64,000 bases of DNA from Allobosea sp. LC85. Lineage in GTDB: Bacteria; Pseudomonadota; Alphaproteobacteria; Rhizobiales; Beijerinckiaceae. Both the position numbers and the translations under genes were made by a program. The stretch's first letter is position 1, and each line of letters opens with the position of its first letter. This document shows positions 17,535 through 26,500 of this stretch, in pieces. The notes beneath the pieces are model-generated. The model saw only the letters and a program-made list of their open reading frames with translations. It did not search any database and was not told where the DNA came from. Location: NCBI RefSeq assembly GCF_000735605.1, contig NZ_JPKG01000006.1, forward strand, positions 1 through 64,000. Reading direction: 5' to 3'.

Positions 17535-18062
17535 ATGATCGAGAACATCACCCTCACCGTCGAGCCTCTCACCGCCGAGACCTTCGCGCCCTATGGCCGG
17601 CTGCTGGCGCCCGAGGGGCCCCGCGACGCCGGGCGTGAGGGATACGACATCTGGATCAAACCCTTTGGCGCCGAGAGCCAGGCCCGGCTCCAGATCGTGC
17701 GCTATCACGCCCGCCCCTTCCTCGTGCGGGTCATGGAACGGCATCTTCATGTCACTGAAACCCGGATGCCGCTGGGGGGACCAGCCGCCATCCTCGTGGT
17801 CGCTCCTCCCGAAGCAGATCGCCCGACAGGGGCCAACCTGCGTGCCTTCCGCCTCGAGCGAACCGGCATCCTCCTGCATCGCGGCACCTGGCATTCGATC
17901 GACGCCTATCCCGAGTCAGGCCCGCATGCCGATTTTCTCTTCCTCTCGGAGGAGGCGACCGTGAGCGAACTTTTCGACACGCCAGACCTTCCCCCTCAGA
18001 GGACCGAAGTCGTGAACCTCATCAAGCGCGACATTCACGCCGTGATCGACGTTAGTCGTTGA
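17535..18062 (+). CDS. allA: Ureidoglycolate lyase (AllA) family protein
   Basis: 175 residues, normal for PF04115. Family features are the opening VEPLTAETFAPYGRLL, ERHLHVTETRMPLGG (metal/active-site His region), and LLHRGTWHSIDAYP in the cupin core. AllA releases urea from ureidoglycolate to give glyoxylate, the last step of allantoin breakdown. No other purine catabolism gene is adjacent, so its partners are elsewhere or it acts on a related ureido compound. It lies just after the tct operon but behind a terminator. Confidence 0.85.
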   Translation: MIENITLTVEPLTAETFAPYGRLLAPEGPRDAGREGYDIWIKPFGAESQARLQIVRYHARPFLVRVMERHLHVTETRMPLGGPAAILVVAPPEADRPTGANLRAFRLERTGILLHRGTWHSIDAYPESGPHADFLFLSEEATVSELFDTPDLPPQRTEVVNLIKRDIHAVIDVSR

Positions 18063-18184
18063 TATCGCGGGCAGATCACGAGCTCTTTCGTGATCAGTCA
18101 CATCTCGTTACCTCGAAGGCCCGGAACCTAACCTGCGATACATCGTTCTCCTCCCAGTTTCCCGAGTTTCGAAGGAGAACGAAA

Positions 18185-18616
18185 ATGATCAAGAAGCTCC
18201 TTATTGCTGCGGTCCTCGCTGCAACGCCTGCCGTAGCCCTTGCCCAAACTGATACCGCACCGAAGGGAGGCGCCATCGGTGGCGCAACCAGCGGGGCGGT
18301 GAGCGGCGCCGTGGGTGGCGCGGTCGTCGGTGGACCGGTCGGCGCTGTTGTCGGCGGCGTCGGCGGCGCAGTGGTCGGTGCGATCATCGGCGACACGACG
18401 ACGCCGCGCTTCCGCCAATATGTCGTCGAGCAGCAGGTCCCGTCCTACACCTATGCCGAGCCGGTCGTCGTCGGCACGGTCCTGCCGGAGCAGGGCGTCG
18501 TCTACCGTCAGGTACCGGCGGAGTACGGCGCGCCGAACTATCGCTATACGGTCATCAACAACCGCGCCGTGCTGGTCGAGCCGCAGACGCGCCGCATCGT
18601 GCAGGTGATCGAATAA
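18185..18616 (+). CDS. Exported glycine-zipper protein with DUF1236 domain
   Basis: 143 residues; AAGGAG precedes the ATG at 18185, and longer in-frame readings lack one. A signal peptide (MIKKLLIAAVLAATPAVALA|Q) is followed by a Gly/Ala/Val zipper (about 28-70: SGAVSGAVGGAVVGGPVGAV and on). The DUF1236-type C-terminus starts near FRQYVVEQQVPSYTYAEP and ends VEPQTRRIVQVIE. Such proteins are common in Rhizobiales and probably sit in or on the outer membrane. The function is unknown. Confidence 0.85.
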   Translation: MIKKLLIAAVLAATPAVALAQTDTAPKGGAIGGATSGAVSGAVGGAVVGGPVGAVVGGVGGAVVGAIIGDTTTPRFRQYVVEQQVPSYTYAEPVVVGTVLPEQGVVYRQVPAEYGAPNYRYTVINNRAVLVEPQTRRIVQVIE

Positions 18617-18641
18617 TCAAAGCGGCATCGCCGCGATGAAA

Positions 18642-18689
18642 CGATCCGAAGGGCTGCCTCGTATCGAGACCCGGCCGTCCTTCGGATCG
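18642..18689. repeat. Inverted repeat downstream of the DUF1236 gene
   Basis: Perfect 11-base arms CGATCCGAAGG and CCTTCGGATCG separated by 26 bases, 25 bases after the stop. A second GC-rich stem (GGGCCCGC...GGCGGGCC) follows directly. There is no T-run, so it may act as a Rho-dependent end or mRNA 3' stabiliser. Confidence 0.5.
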
Positions 18690-18729
18690 GGCCCGCTCCA
18701 GCAATGGGGCGGGCCTCGATCTCAGGGTC

Positions 18730-18841
18730 AGAGCATGCTGCGAAAACGTGGCAACGGTTTTTCGCATAAAGCATGCTCTAAATTATCAGACTCGATCACG
18801 TTTTCTGCGTTTGGACGATTTCGTCCAAACGCAGCGTGATC
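18730..18841. repeat. Tandem palindromes between the DUF1236 gene and upp
   Basis: The first palindrome has arms AGAGCATGCT (18730-18739) and AGCATGCTCT (18770-18779), with an inner GCGAAAAC/GTTTTTCGC stem. The second has outer arms GATCACG/CGTGATC (18794-18841) and perfect inner arms CTGCGTTTGGACGA/TCGTCCAAACGCAG. The second reaches the upp stop codon. The form resembles the intergenic repeats scattered in Rhizobiales genomes, but it differs from the 8.6/37.5/38.5 kb family. Confidence 0.75.
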
Positions 18842-19482
18842 TAGCGCGTGCCGAACATCCGGTCGCCCGCATCGCCGAGACCCGGCACGATATAGCCGTG
18901 CTCGTTCAGGCGCTCGTCGATCGCGGCTGTCCAGATCCGCACATCCGGGTGAGCGGCGCGCAGGCGCGCAACGCCCTCCGGCGACGCCAGCAGGCAGACG
19001 AAGCGAAGGTCCTTGGCGCCGCGTTCCTTCAGCCGATCCATCGCCGCCACGGCCGAGTTTGCCGTGGCCAGCATCGGGTCCATGACCACGATCATGCGGT
19101 CGGCTATGTCGGAAGGGGCCTTGAAGTAATACTCGACCGCCTGGAGCGTATCGGGATCGCGATAGAGCCCGATATGGGCGACGCGCGCGGCCGGAACCAG
19201 TTCCAGCATGCCATCGAGGAAGCCGACGCCGGCCCGCAGGATCGGCGCGAAGACCAGCTTCTTGCCGGCGATGATCGGCTGCATGCTCCTGGTCAGCGGC
19301 GTCTCGATCTCGATCAGTTCAGTCGGCAGGTCGCGCGTGACCTCGTAGCAGAGCAGCATGCCGATCTCGTTCAGGAGCTGCCGGAAGCTCTTGGTCGAGC
19401 GATCCTTCTCCCGCATCAGCGTCAGCTTGTGCTGGACCAGCGGATGGTCGACCACGGTGACGCCGTCGGAATGCATGGTCAT
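18841..19482 (-). CDS. upp: Uracil phosphoribosyltransferase
   Basis: 213 residues. It has the UPRT core [16 protein letters not shown] and the PRPP-binding [20 protein letters not shown], and it ends in the conserved [20 protein letters not shown] ... [10 protein letters not shown]. It joins uracil and PRPP to give UMP. Here it is the third gene of a URC1-URC4-upp operon, so it corresponds to yeast URC6, acting in catabolism by activating uracil as UMP as well as in salvage. GAGGGG lies about 8 bases before the ATG. The stop codon abuts a palindrome. Confidence 0.97.
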   Translation of the reverse strand: MTMHSDGVTVVDHPLVQHKLTLMREKDRSTKSFRQLLNEIGMLLCYEVTRDLPTELIEIETPLTRSMQPIIAGKKLVFAPILRAGVGFLDGMLELVPAARVAHIGLYRDPDTLQAVEYYFKAPSDIADRMIVVMDPMLATANSAVAAMDRLKERGAKDLRFVCLLASPEGVARLRAAHPDVRIWTAAIDERLNEHGYIVPGLGDAGDRMFGTR

Positions 19483-19508
19483 ACGCTCTACCCCTCATCG
19501 TTCTCGTG

Positions 19509-19533
19509 AGCCTTCGCTGCGAAGGCGAAGGCT
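19509..19533 (-). promoter_or_regulatory. Intercistronic hairpin between URC4 and upp
   Basis: Perfect 9-base arms AGCCTTCGC and GCGAAGGCT around a 7-base loop, in the 72-base gap of the operon. It may tune or stabilise upp mRNA relative to the upstream genes. Confidence 0.5.
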
Positions 19534-19554
19534 GATGCTCGTGTCAGCACGGTC

Positions 19555-20772
19555 TCAGAATACCGTGCCATCGCTGACGATGGTCAAGGGCGGCCCGCCA
19601 TCCCCGCGTTTTTCTCGCGCGATGCGCCGCCCGGCCGCCCAGGTCCCGCCCTCGAGAACCTTGGCGAGCGGGAGTTCGTCCCGCGAGCGATCAAGCCGCT
19701 CCCGAATGAGCGCGCCCAACTCGTCGAGCAGAGCAACGGTGAGTGCCCGCCATTCGACCACGAGCGGCGACGCGACCTCGTGGCTGCGCGCCGCATCGGC
19801 CGCATGCTTGAGCGTGATGACCCCCAGATCCAGAAACAGCCCACCATTGCGATATTCGGGCAAGCCGGTGAGGTCATCGATGTCCAAGACGGTGATGCCG
19901 GCCCATTGCAGCGGTTCGATCAGCGAATAGGAGAGCCATTGCGAGAGCTTGTGGAACGGCACGAGCCCCGCCGTGGAGGCTCCCACGGCGATCAGCGGAT
20001 GACGCCAGGTATCGCCCAAGGCAATTCCCGCAATCGTCAGGCGTGACGGCCAGATGCCGCCAAAAGTGCCGAGAACCTCGGCCAGGATGTGGGCGGCGCG
20101 GATTGAACCGCCCGACGCCGTTTCGATGAAGCGATCGAAGAGATCGCCCGGCCGTGTCAGGCCCTGACGTTCGAGCTCCTCGCCGAGGCGGTTCAGCAGG
20201 GCGGCCCTCCCTTCGAGCGCAAGCAGGGGATTGGCCGGGCCAACCTGGAAACCGGTGGCCAAGGCCTCGGCATCGAGCCGTTTCAGCGCCTCGGCATCGG
20301 CCCGCAACGGGTCCGTCGCGTCGCTCGAGAACAGTCCCGCAGCGAACATGTCGAGCGAGGCGAGTGCCAGCCCCTCAGATCGGCCGATCGGCTTGCCCGT
20401 CACCCGGTCGTGATAACTCCAGGCAGGCCCCGCTCCGGCGTCCAGCAGAACGCTGACGACCGCGAGGTCGTAGGCCGCGCGACCGCGCGCTCCGGCATCC
20501 GGGAAATGCGTCCCGCGCTCAAGCATGGTCCAGCGATCCATGCCGCCGACCACGAAATGGCGCCAGCGCGCGTGGAAGGGAATGTCGAGCCTCGGATAAT
20601 TCGCCCGGATCGTGTCGAGGACATAGTCGGCGCAGGCCGCCAGCCGCTCGGGATGCACGGAGAAATGCAGCAGCCGGCCCTCGCGACCGAGCTGGAGCAT
20701 TTCCTGCGCCCGCTCACGGATTGCAGCGGGCTTGAGGAGCCGGCGGACGGCCTCGGGGTCGCGGTCGGGCAT
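19555..20772 (-). CDS. URC4/Urg3-family protein (DUF1688), uracil catabolism
   Basis: 405 residues, full family length. It starts MPDRDPEAVRRLLKPAAIRE and has the conserved HFSVHPERLAACADYVLDTI, IPFHARWRHFVVGG and SDATDPLRADAEALKRL. The family is the product of yeast URC4/URG3, required for the URC route of uracil breakdown; its chemical step is not firmly known. It lies 15 bases after URC1 and 72 bases before upp on the same strand. Context therefore supports the same role here. Confidence 0.88.
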   Translation of the reverse strand: MPDRDPEAVRRLLKPAAIRERAQEMLQLGREGRLLHFSVHPERLAACADYVLDTIRANYPRLDIPFHARWRHFVVGGMDRWTMLERGTHFPDAGARGRAAYDLAVVSVLLDAGAGPAWSYHDRVTGKPIGRSEGLALASLDMFAAGLFSSDATDPLRADAEALKRLDAEALATGFQVGPANPLLALEGRAALLNRLGEELERQGLTRPGDLFDRFIETASGGSIRAAHILAEVLGTFGGIWPSRLTIAGIALGDTWRHPLIAVGASTAGLVPFHKLSQWLSYSLIEPLQWAGITVLDIDDLTGLPEYRNGGLFLDLGVITLKHAADAARSHEVASPLVVEWRALTVALLDELGALIRERLDRSRDELPLAKVLEGGTWAAGRRIAREKRGDGGPPLTIVSDGTVF

Positions 20773-20787
20773 GGGCGGCGGATGCTC

Positions 20788-22050
20788 TCAGAACTTGTCG
20801 AGGTCGCGACCGACGGTCGCCTTCAGCGTGTTGTCGCCCGGCGTGCCCTCCGGCGAATAGTAGCCGGCCGCCTTCTTGGCCTCGATCTCGACCGAGGCAT
20901 CGGGCGGGATCAGCTCCGGCGGAATGGCAACACGCTCGCCGATCTCGATGCCCGACTGCACCATGGCGTCGAATTTCATGTTCGACATCGACATCAACCG
21001 GTCGATGCGCGTGACACCGAGCCAATGCAGCACATCCGGCATCAATTGCTGGAAGCGGGCATCCTGCACGCCGGCGACGCATTCGGTGCGCTCGAAATAG
21101 GTCGCAGCGGAATCGCCGCCCTCCTGGCGCTTGCGGGCATTGTAGACGAGGAACTTGGTGACCTCGCCAAGGGCCCTGCCCTCCTTGCGGTTGTAGACGA
21201 TGAGGCCGACACCGCCGCTCTGCGCTTCCTTCACGGCCTCCTCGATGCCATGCACGAGATAGGGCCGGCAGGTACAGATATCGGAGCCGAAGACGTCAGA
21301 GCCGTTGCATTCGTCGTGGACCCGGCAGGCAACCCTGCGCTTCGGATCGGTGATCGCCGCGAGATCGCCGATGACGTAGCAGGTGATCGAGCCGATCGGC
21401 GGCAGGAAGACGTGCAGATCGGGCCGGGTGACGAGTTCGGGGTACATGCCGCCGGTCTGCTCGAACAGGGTGCGGCGCAGTTCCTGCTCCGACGTGCCGA
21501 AGCGCTCGGCAATGCCCGGCAGGTGCCAGACCGGGTCGATCGCGATCTTGGTGACGCTGATATCGCCGGATTTGTGCAGGATGCCCTCGTCGGCCGCGAG
21601 CCTGTGGCCAGCCATCGCCGCGAGAATCTCCGGCAGGTTCAGCCGTGCCCTGGTGATGGCGATGGTGGGCCGGATATCGACGCCCTCGGCGATCAGCCGC
21701 CCGAAATCCTGCGCGACCCGATGGCCGTAAGGATCGAGCGAGACGATCTTGCCGGGCTCGGCCCATTGCGGCTGCGGCAGGATGTCGGTGGTCGGCTGTG
21801 TGTTCGTCAGGTCCGGGCGCTGCGACGGGTTCATCGCGCGCGCCGAGATCGCGAGCGCACGATAGACCGAATAGGAGCCGCCATGGGCGCCTATGACGTT
21901 GCGGTCGGCCGGGTTGGTGGTCGAGGCAATGACCGGGCCGCGCTCGGTGGCGGTTTCCCCACCCCAGTGGATCGGGAAGCGCATGGCGGCGCTGCCAGGC
22001 TCGGGATGCGAAGTCAGGCGGATATGGGTGGTGCGGTTCTGCGAATTCAT
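20788..22050 (-). CDS. GTP cyclohydrolase II-like protein, URC1 type (uracil catabolism)
   Basis: 420 residues, about twice the size of riboflavin RibA. An N-terminal extension of about 190 residues precedes the RibA-like domain. The zinc ligands are kept with RibA spacing: Cys248, Cys259 and Cys261 in RVHDECNGSD...DICTCRP (C-x10-C-x-C). The catalytic loop reads YNRKEGRALGE where RibA has YHRQEGRxIGL. A C-terminal extension (about 385-420) ends GDNTLKATVGRDLDKF. It is the first gene of the URC1-URC4-upp operon, matching yeast URC1, a GTP cyclohydrolase II homologue needed to open a uracil-derived nucleotide. No ribB, ribD or ribE gene is near, so a riboflavin role is unlikely. Confidence 0.87.
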   Translation of the reverse strand: MNSQNRTTHIRLTSHPEPGSAAMRFPIHWGGETATERGPVIASTTNPADRNVIGAHGGSYSVYRALAISARAMNPSQRPDLTNTQPTTDILPQPQWAEPGKIVSLDPYGHRVAQDFGRLIAEGVDIRPTIAITRARLNLPEILAAMAGHRLAADEGILHKSGDISVTKIAIDPVWHLPGIAERFGTSEQELRRTLFEQTGGMYPELVTRPDLHVFLPPIGSITCYVIGDLAAITDPKRRVACRVHDECNGSDVFGSDICTCRPYLVHGIEEAVKEAQSGGVGLIVYNRKEGRALGEVTKFLVYNARKRQEGGDSAATYFERTECVAGVQDARFQQLMPDVLHWLGVTRIDRLMSMSNMKFDAMVQSGIEIGERVAIPPELIPPDASVEIEAKKAAGYYSPEGTPGDNTLKATVGRDLDKF

Positions 22051-22069
22051 CGCGACGCTCTCGAATCGG

Positions 22070-22104
22070 AAAAGGGCCCATGACGGAGTCGTCCGGGCCC
22101 TTTT
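22070..22104 (-). terminator. Terminator/attenuator hairpin in the URC operon leader
   Basis: Perfect arms AAAAGGGCCC and GGGCCCTTTT around a 15-base loop. Reading on the minus strand, the stem ends in TTTT only 20 bases before the URC1 start. It lies 57 bases after the stop of the small membrane gene. It can end that gene's transcript, but any URC promoter upstream of it must read through the stem. Confidence 0.75.
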
Positions 22105-22160
22105 GACCGAAGGGAGAGTGGATCAGTGCTCAGCGCACGTCAATCGATCCGCGCGGGCGC

Positions 22161-22322
22161 TCAGAAGACCGCGAGATAGCGCAGCAGCGCGATGATGCCG
22201 ATGATGATGACGATGATCTGGACGATGTTCTTGATCTGGGCATCGAGCGGCAGCATGCGCACGAGATAAAGCACCAGACCGATCACCAGAATCGTGATCA
22301 GAAGCGAAATCAGAAGTCCCAT
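22161..22322 (-). CDS. Small membrane protein (53 residues)
   Basis: AAGGA lies 9 bases before the ATG. The product is almost entirely hydrophobic, with two helices: MGLLISLLITILVIGLVLYL, then after RMLPLDAQIKN the second, IVQIIVIIIGIIALLRYL. The two-helix form with a short polar loop resembles the small Thivi_2564-type membrane proteins. The function is unknown. It precedes the URC operon on the same strand but is separated by a terminator-like hairpin. Confidence 0.75.
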   Translation of the reverse strand: MGLLISLLITILVIGLVLYLVRMLPLDAQIKNIVQIIVIIIGIIALLRYLAVF

Positions 22323-22577
22323 AGCCCACATCCTTTGTCGCGGCCGCTCGCCGGCCCCCCGGAGGCCGCGCGCGAGGCGTTCGCGACACGGATTCTCTGC
22401 GAGACAGAACGTCGCAGGGTGGGAATTGGTTCCGTTTCAGGGGCCGAGCGCCGGCTTTCCCCGAGTTAGAACGCCATTTCCGGCCTGGCCGGGCTTGGTC
22501 CGACCAGGCGTGTCTTCGCCTTATCCGCGTCGCAGGGTGTGGATGCTCGCCACCAGGGCGAGCCAGGATGGCGCGCG

Positions 22578-24896
22578 TTAGCCTGCGATCCGCGAGAAAT
22601 CCGCCACGGCGCGCGTCGCCTCGCGCAGCTGGTTGAGCAGCTTGAGACGGTTGGCGCGCAGGCCCGGATCAGGGTCGTTGACCGTGACCTTGTCGAAGAA
22701 GGCGTCAACCGCCGGGCGAAGCTCGGCGAGCGCGGCCATCGCCCCCTCGAAATCCTCCTTGGCAACCGCGGCCCCGGCCTTCGGCGTCGCCTGGGCGAGC
22801 GCAACGGCGAGCCCCTTCTCCTCGATCAGGCCGGCATCGGCGATGAGCTGGAGATCGGCTGCGCCGGCAAAAGTGCCCTCGCCGTCCTTCTTCTCCTCGG
22901 CCTTGAGGATATTGGCGGCGCGGCGATATCCGGTCAGCAGGTTCGCACCGTCGACCGTATCGAGGAAGCGGCTGAGTGCATCGACGCGACGGACAATGAG
23001 GAGGAGGTCGTCGTTGTTCGACGTGCTCTCGCCGAGCACTGCGTCAACGAGATCATAGCGTGCGCCCTGGTCACGGAGCACAACCTTCAAGCGGTCGTGG
23101 AAGAAGGCGAGGAGGTCGGCAAGCAAGGGGGCTTCATCGGCCTGAGCCGCGGCTCCAAACCTCAATCTCGACCCAAGCTCCGTCGCTTCCTTACTCAGCG
23201 CCGCATAGCGTGGCCCTGTCACGGGATTTTGCTTAGCAGCAGCAGTCGAAAGGATACGCTGTTCCGCAACATTTGCGTGGACACGCGAGAAGCGGAGAGG
23301 GTGAACAAGCCTATTCAGCAGGCCCAACCTCACCCCATTCTCAACCACAAGCCGGATCACGCCCAGCGCCGCCCTTCGCAGCGCGTAAGGATCCTTGCTC
23401 CCGGTCGGCTTCTCGTCGATAGCCCAGAAGCCGACCAGCGTGTCGAGCTTGTCGGCCAGTGCGACGGCAACCGAGACGGGATCTGTCGGCACGCGATCGG
23501 ACGGGCCGAGCGGCTTGTAATGCTCCTCGATCGCTGCCGCGACCGACGGATTCTCGCCCTGCAGCTCGGCATATTTCCGACCCATCAGCCCCTGCAATTC
23601 GGGGAACTCGCCAACCATCTCGGTCGGCAAATCGGCCTTGGCGAGCTTTGCCGCGCGCTCGGCAAGATCGGGGGCGGCACCGACGATCGGTGCAAGCTCA
23701 CGGGCGAGCGCCGCGATGCGCTGGACGCGCTCACTCTGCGTGCCGAGCTTGGCGTGGAAGACGACGCCGAGCTTGTCGAGCTTGGCCATGCGCTGGTCGA
23801 GCGGCTTGGCGAGATCGAGGCCGAGCTTTCCGGCGCTGTCCCTGAACGTGTCGAGATCGGGCAGCGAGCCCTTGTCGGTCGCGAAGAAATAGGCTGCGTC
23901 CGAGAGGCGCGCCCGCACGACGCGGCCATTGCCGGCGACGATCGCGCTGCCGCCATCGCTGGCATTCAGGTTCGACACCAGGATGAATTTGTTGGCGAGA
24001 GCACCGGTCGCCGGGTCGCGCAGCACGAAGCATTTCTGGTTGGCGCGGATCGTGGCGCGGATCGCCTCGCCCGGGATTTCCAGGAAGCGCTCCTCGAACG
24101 CGCCCATCAGCACGACCGGCCATTCGACGAGGCCGGCGACCTCCTCGAGCAGGCCCTCGTCCTCGACGAGGTCCAGCCCCTGCGCGAAGGCGAGGTTCCG
24201 GGCGTCGGTGAGGATGATTTCCTTGCGCCGGTCGGGATCGAGCACGACCTTGGCCTTCTCGAGATGCGCGACATAATCGTCGAAGCGCCTGACCGTGATG
24301 GCCTGAGGCGCGTGGAAGCGGTGGCCATAGGTGGTGCTGCCAGAGGCAATGCCGTCGACCTCGAAGCGCACCACCTCGGGCTCCTCGGTCTCCGGCCCGA
24401 AGGTGCAGAGGATCGAGTGAAGCGGGCGCACCCAGCGCAGGCTCGCGCCGGCGGCGGAGGCCTGGCCCCAGCGCATCGATTTCGGCCACGGGAAGCTGCG
24501 AATCACCTGCGGCACGATCTCGGCAATGGCCGCGACCGTCTCCTGCCCCGGCTTCTCGATGATGGCGACGTAGGAGTCGCCCTTCTTCGGATCGCTGACG
24601 ATGGTCGCCTGGTCGAGCGAGGCAAGCCCTGCCGCCTTGAGGAAGCCCTGGACGGCGGCGTCGGGCGCGCCGACGCGCGGGCCCTTGCGCTCCTCGCGGA
24701 TCACGCGGCCGCGCACCGGCAGTTCAGCGATGTGCAAGGCGAGGCGGCGAGGCGTCGCAAAAGCCCTGGCGCCCTCATAGACGAGGCCGCGTTCGACCAG
24801 CGCATCGGTGACGAGCTTCTTGAGATCGTCCGCCGCCTTGCGCTGCATACGGGCGGGGATCTCTTCAGAGAAGAGTTCGAGCAGGAGATCGGGCAT
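22578..24896 (-). CDS. glyS: Glycyl-tRNA synthetase beta subunit
   Basis: 772 residues from the ATG at 24896; an earlier in-frame start would lie inside glyQ. The opening [20 protein letters not shown] is diagnostic of GlyS, and the C-terminus has the anticodon-binding DALRRA-like region ending [20 protein letters not shown]. It is longer than the roughly 690 residues of E. coli, with extra segments in the middle. It pairs with GlyQ in the alpha2beta2 enzyme that charges tRNA-Gly. The glyQ stop and glyS start share one base (TGATG), implying coupled translation. Confidence 0.97.
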   Translation of the reverse strand: MPDLLLELFSEEIPARMQRKAADDLKKLVTDALVERGLVYEGARAFATPRRLALHIAELPVRGRVIREERKGPRVGAPDAAVQGFLKAAGLASLDQATIVSDPKKGDSYVAIIEKPGQETVAAIAEIVPQVIRSFPWPKSMRWGQASAAGASLRWVRPLHSILCTFGPETEEPEVVRFEVDGIASGSTTYGHRFHAPQAITVRRFDDYVAHLEKAKVVLDPDRRKEIILTDARNLAFAQGLDLVEDEGLLEEVAGLVEWPVVLMGAFEERFLEIPGEAIRATIRANQKCFVLRDPATGALANKFILVSNLNASDGGSAIVAGNGRVVRARLSDAAYFFATDKGSLPDLDTFRDSAGKLGLDLAKPLDQRMAKLDKLGVVFHAKLGTQSERVQRIAALARELAPIVGAAPDLAERAAKLAKADLPTEMVGEFPELQGLMGRKYAELQGENPSVAAAIEEHYKPLGPSDRVPTDPVSVAVALADKLDTLVGFWAIDEKPTGSKDPYALRRAALGVIRLVVENGVRLGLLNRLVHPLRFSRVHANVAEQRILSTAAAKQNPVTGPRYAALSKEATELGSRLRFGAAAQADEAPLLADLLAFFHDRLKVVLRDQGARYDLVDAVLGESTSNNDDLLLIVRRVDALSRFLDTVDGANLLTGYRRAANILKAEEKKDGEGTFAGAADLQLIADAGLIEEKGLAVALAQATPKAGAAVAKEDFEGAMAALAELRPAVDAFFDKVTVNDPDPGLRANRLKLLNQLREATRAVADFSRIAG

Positions 24897-25813
24897 CAGT
24901 TCGCTCCCCCGCCGGCGGTCTTCAGCCAGGCTGCACCGCAGGCCTTGGACAGTTCGCGCACGCGCAGGATGTAGCTCTGGCGCTCGGTGACCGAGATCAC
25001 GCCGCGCGCATCGAGCAGGTTGAACATGTGGCTGGCCTTGATGCACTGGTCATAGGCCGGCAGCGCCAGCGAGTGGCGCGCATCATTGGCCCCCTCTCCG
25101 GCTTCGCCGGCGGCGAGCAGCGCCCTGCACTCGGCCTCGGCGTCGTTGAAGTGGCGGAACAGCATCGCCGTGTCGGCGTGCTCGAAATTGTAGCGCGAGA
25201 ATTCCTGCTCGGCCTGGAGGAAGACATCGCCGTAGCTGACGCGATCCTCGCCCTCGAGCCCGTTGAAATTCAGGTCCATGATGCGGTCGACGCCCTGCAG
25301 ATAGCAGGCGAGGCGTTCGAGCCCGTAGGTCAGCTCACCGGCGACAGGAGCGCATTCGACACCGGCGACCTGCTGGAAATAGGTGAACTGGCTCACCTCC
25401 ATGCCGTCGCACCAGCACTCCCAGCCGAGCCCCCAGGCGCCCAGCGTCGGGCTCTCCCAATCGTCTTCGACGAAGCGGATATCGTGGAGCCCCATGTCGA
25501 CGCCGATGGCCTGGAGCGAGTCGAGATAGAGCTGCTGCAGGTCCGGCGGCGATGGCTTCAGGATGACCTGGAACTGGTAATAATGCTGCAGGCGATTGGG
25601 GTTCTCGCCATAGCGGCCGTCCTTCGGCCGGCGCGAAGGCTGGATATAGGCAGCCTTCCAGGACTTGGGTCCGAGTGCGCGCAGCGTCGTCGCCGGGTGG
25701 AAGGTACCGGCGCCGACTTCCATGTCGTAGGGCTGCAGGACGACGCAACCGCGCTCCGCCCAGAAGCGCTGCAAGGTCAGCAGCAGGCCCTGGAACGAGC
25801 GGGTCGGGTTCAT
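24896..25813 (-). CDS. glyQ: Glycyl-tRNA synthetase alpha subunit
   Basis: 305 residues, the normal length, when started at the ATG at 25813 ([20 protein letters not shown]). A GTG at 25894 would add 27 unconserved residues. Class II motifs include [40 protein letters not shown] and [20 protein letters not shown]. It provides the catalytic core, making glycyl-adenylate and charging tRNA-Gly with GlyS. It is first in a glyQ-glyS operon. Confidence 0.97.
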   Translation of the reverse strand: MNPTRSFQGLLLTLQRFWAERGCVVLQPYDMEVGAGTFHPATTLRALGPKSWKAAYIQPSRRPKDGRYGENPNRLQHYYQFQVILKPSPPDLQQLYLDSLQAIGVDMGLHDIRFVEDDWESPTLGAWGLGWECWCDGMEVSQFTYFQQVAGVECAPVAGELTYGLERLACYLQGVDRIMDLNFNGLEGEDRVSYGDVFLQAEQEFSRYNFEHADTAMLFRHFNDAEAECRALLAAGEAGEGANDARHSLALPAYDQCIKASHMFNLLDARGVISVTERQSYILRVRELSKACGAAWLKTAGGGAN

Positions 25814-26051
25814 CGGATCGGAGACGGGAGCACCGGCCAAGAGCTTGAGCCTTCCAGACAATCTAAGAATAGCGGCGTGCTTAGGGGCAGCCACGGCGCG
25901 CGGTCAAGCATTCAACGCATGACCAGAGAACCGATGCGGACAGCATTCGTTCATGATCAGCGGGATAATCTCCGCAGCAACCGTACAGTCCGCGGCGTTC
26001 GGGGCGAGCGCTTGAGACGGGCCGGCGGCGTCAGCCAGCAGGAGTAGCTTA

Positions 26052-26342
26052 ATGCTGTCATCACGTTTCATTGCCGCGCTCTTCGGAGCGCTCACCCTCA
26101 TGTTCGCGGCCTTCACCGTCGCCCCCGCAACGGCCGCACCGGTCAGCACCGGCACGATGCAGACGACGCAGGCCCCGACCGACCTGGTCCAGCAGGCGCA
26201 GTACTACGGCCCGCGTCGCTACTATGGCCCGCGCCGCCCCTATTACGGTCGCCCGGTCTATCGTCCGCGCTGCTACTACAGCAATCGCCGCGTCTGGAAC
26301 GGCTATCGCTGGGTTGTGCGTTCGGTGCGCGTCTGCCGCTGA
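26052..26342 (+). CDS. Small exported Tyr/Arg-rich protein
   Basis: 96 residues; AGGAG lies 9 bases before the ATG. A signal peptide (MLSSRFIAALFGALTLMFAA ... ATAA|P) is followed by a basic Tyr/Arg/Pro-rich mature part (YYGPRRYYGPRRPYYGRP). It ends RCYYSNRRVWNGYRWVVRSV then RVCR, with two cysteines bracketing the last part. It is similar in plan and C-terminus to the next gene, suggesting tandem duplication. The function is unknown; the cell surface or periplasm is likely. Confidence 0.8.
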   Translation: MLSSRFIAALFGALTLMFAAFTVAPATAAPVSTGTMQTTQAPTDLVQQAQYYGPRRYYGPRRPYYGRPVYRPRCYYSNRRVWNGYRWVVRSVRVCR

Positions 26343-26389
26343 TCGCGGCGTGAATCGTGGCTGCCATGCGGCGGCCTGATGAAGGATAG

Positions 26390-26420
26390 CTGAACGGCGC
26401 GGTGTCGCGCCGTTCAGTTT
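26390..26420 (+). terminator. Rho-independent terminator after the first Tyr/Arg-rich gene
   Basis: Perfect 12-base stem CTGAACGGCGCG-GTGT-CGCGCCGTTCAG followed by TTT, 48 bases after the stop. Confidence 0.85.
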
Positions 26421-26500
26421 CGAGGGGCTAGGATTCTCCTGGAATTGGCGTTGGACCGCGCGGCAAGGGCCGCCGGCGCCGGGCAGAGAGGAAACTCGCC

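Noticed and set aside
20788-22050. Riboflavin ribA
   Set aside because: Zinc spacing fits, but doubled length, altered catalytic loop and the URC4-upp context point to URC1.
22539-24974. 811-residue plus-strand ORF
   Set aside because: Antisense shadow of glyS; no start signal or family features, and long opposing ORFs are common at this GC content.
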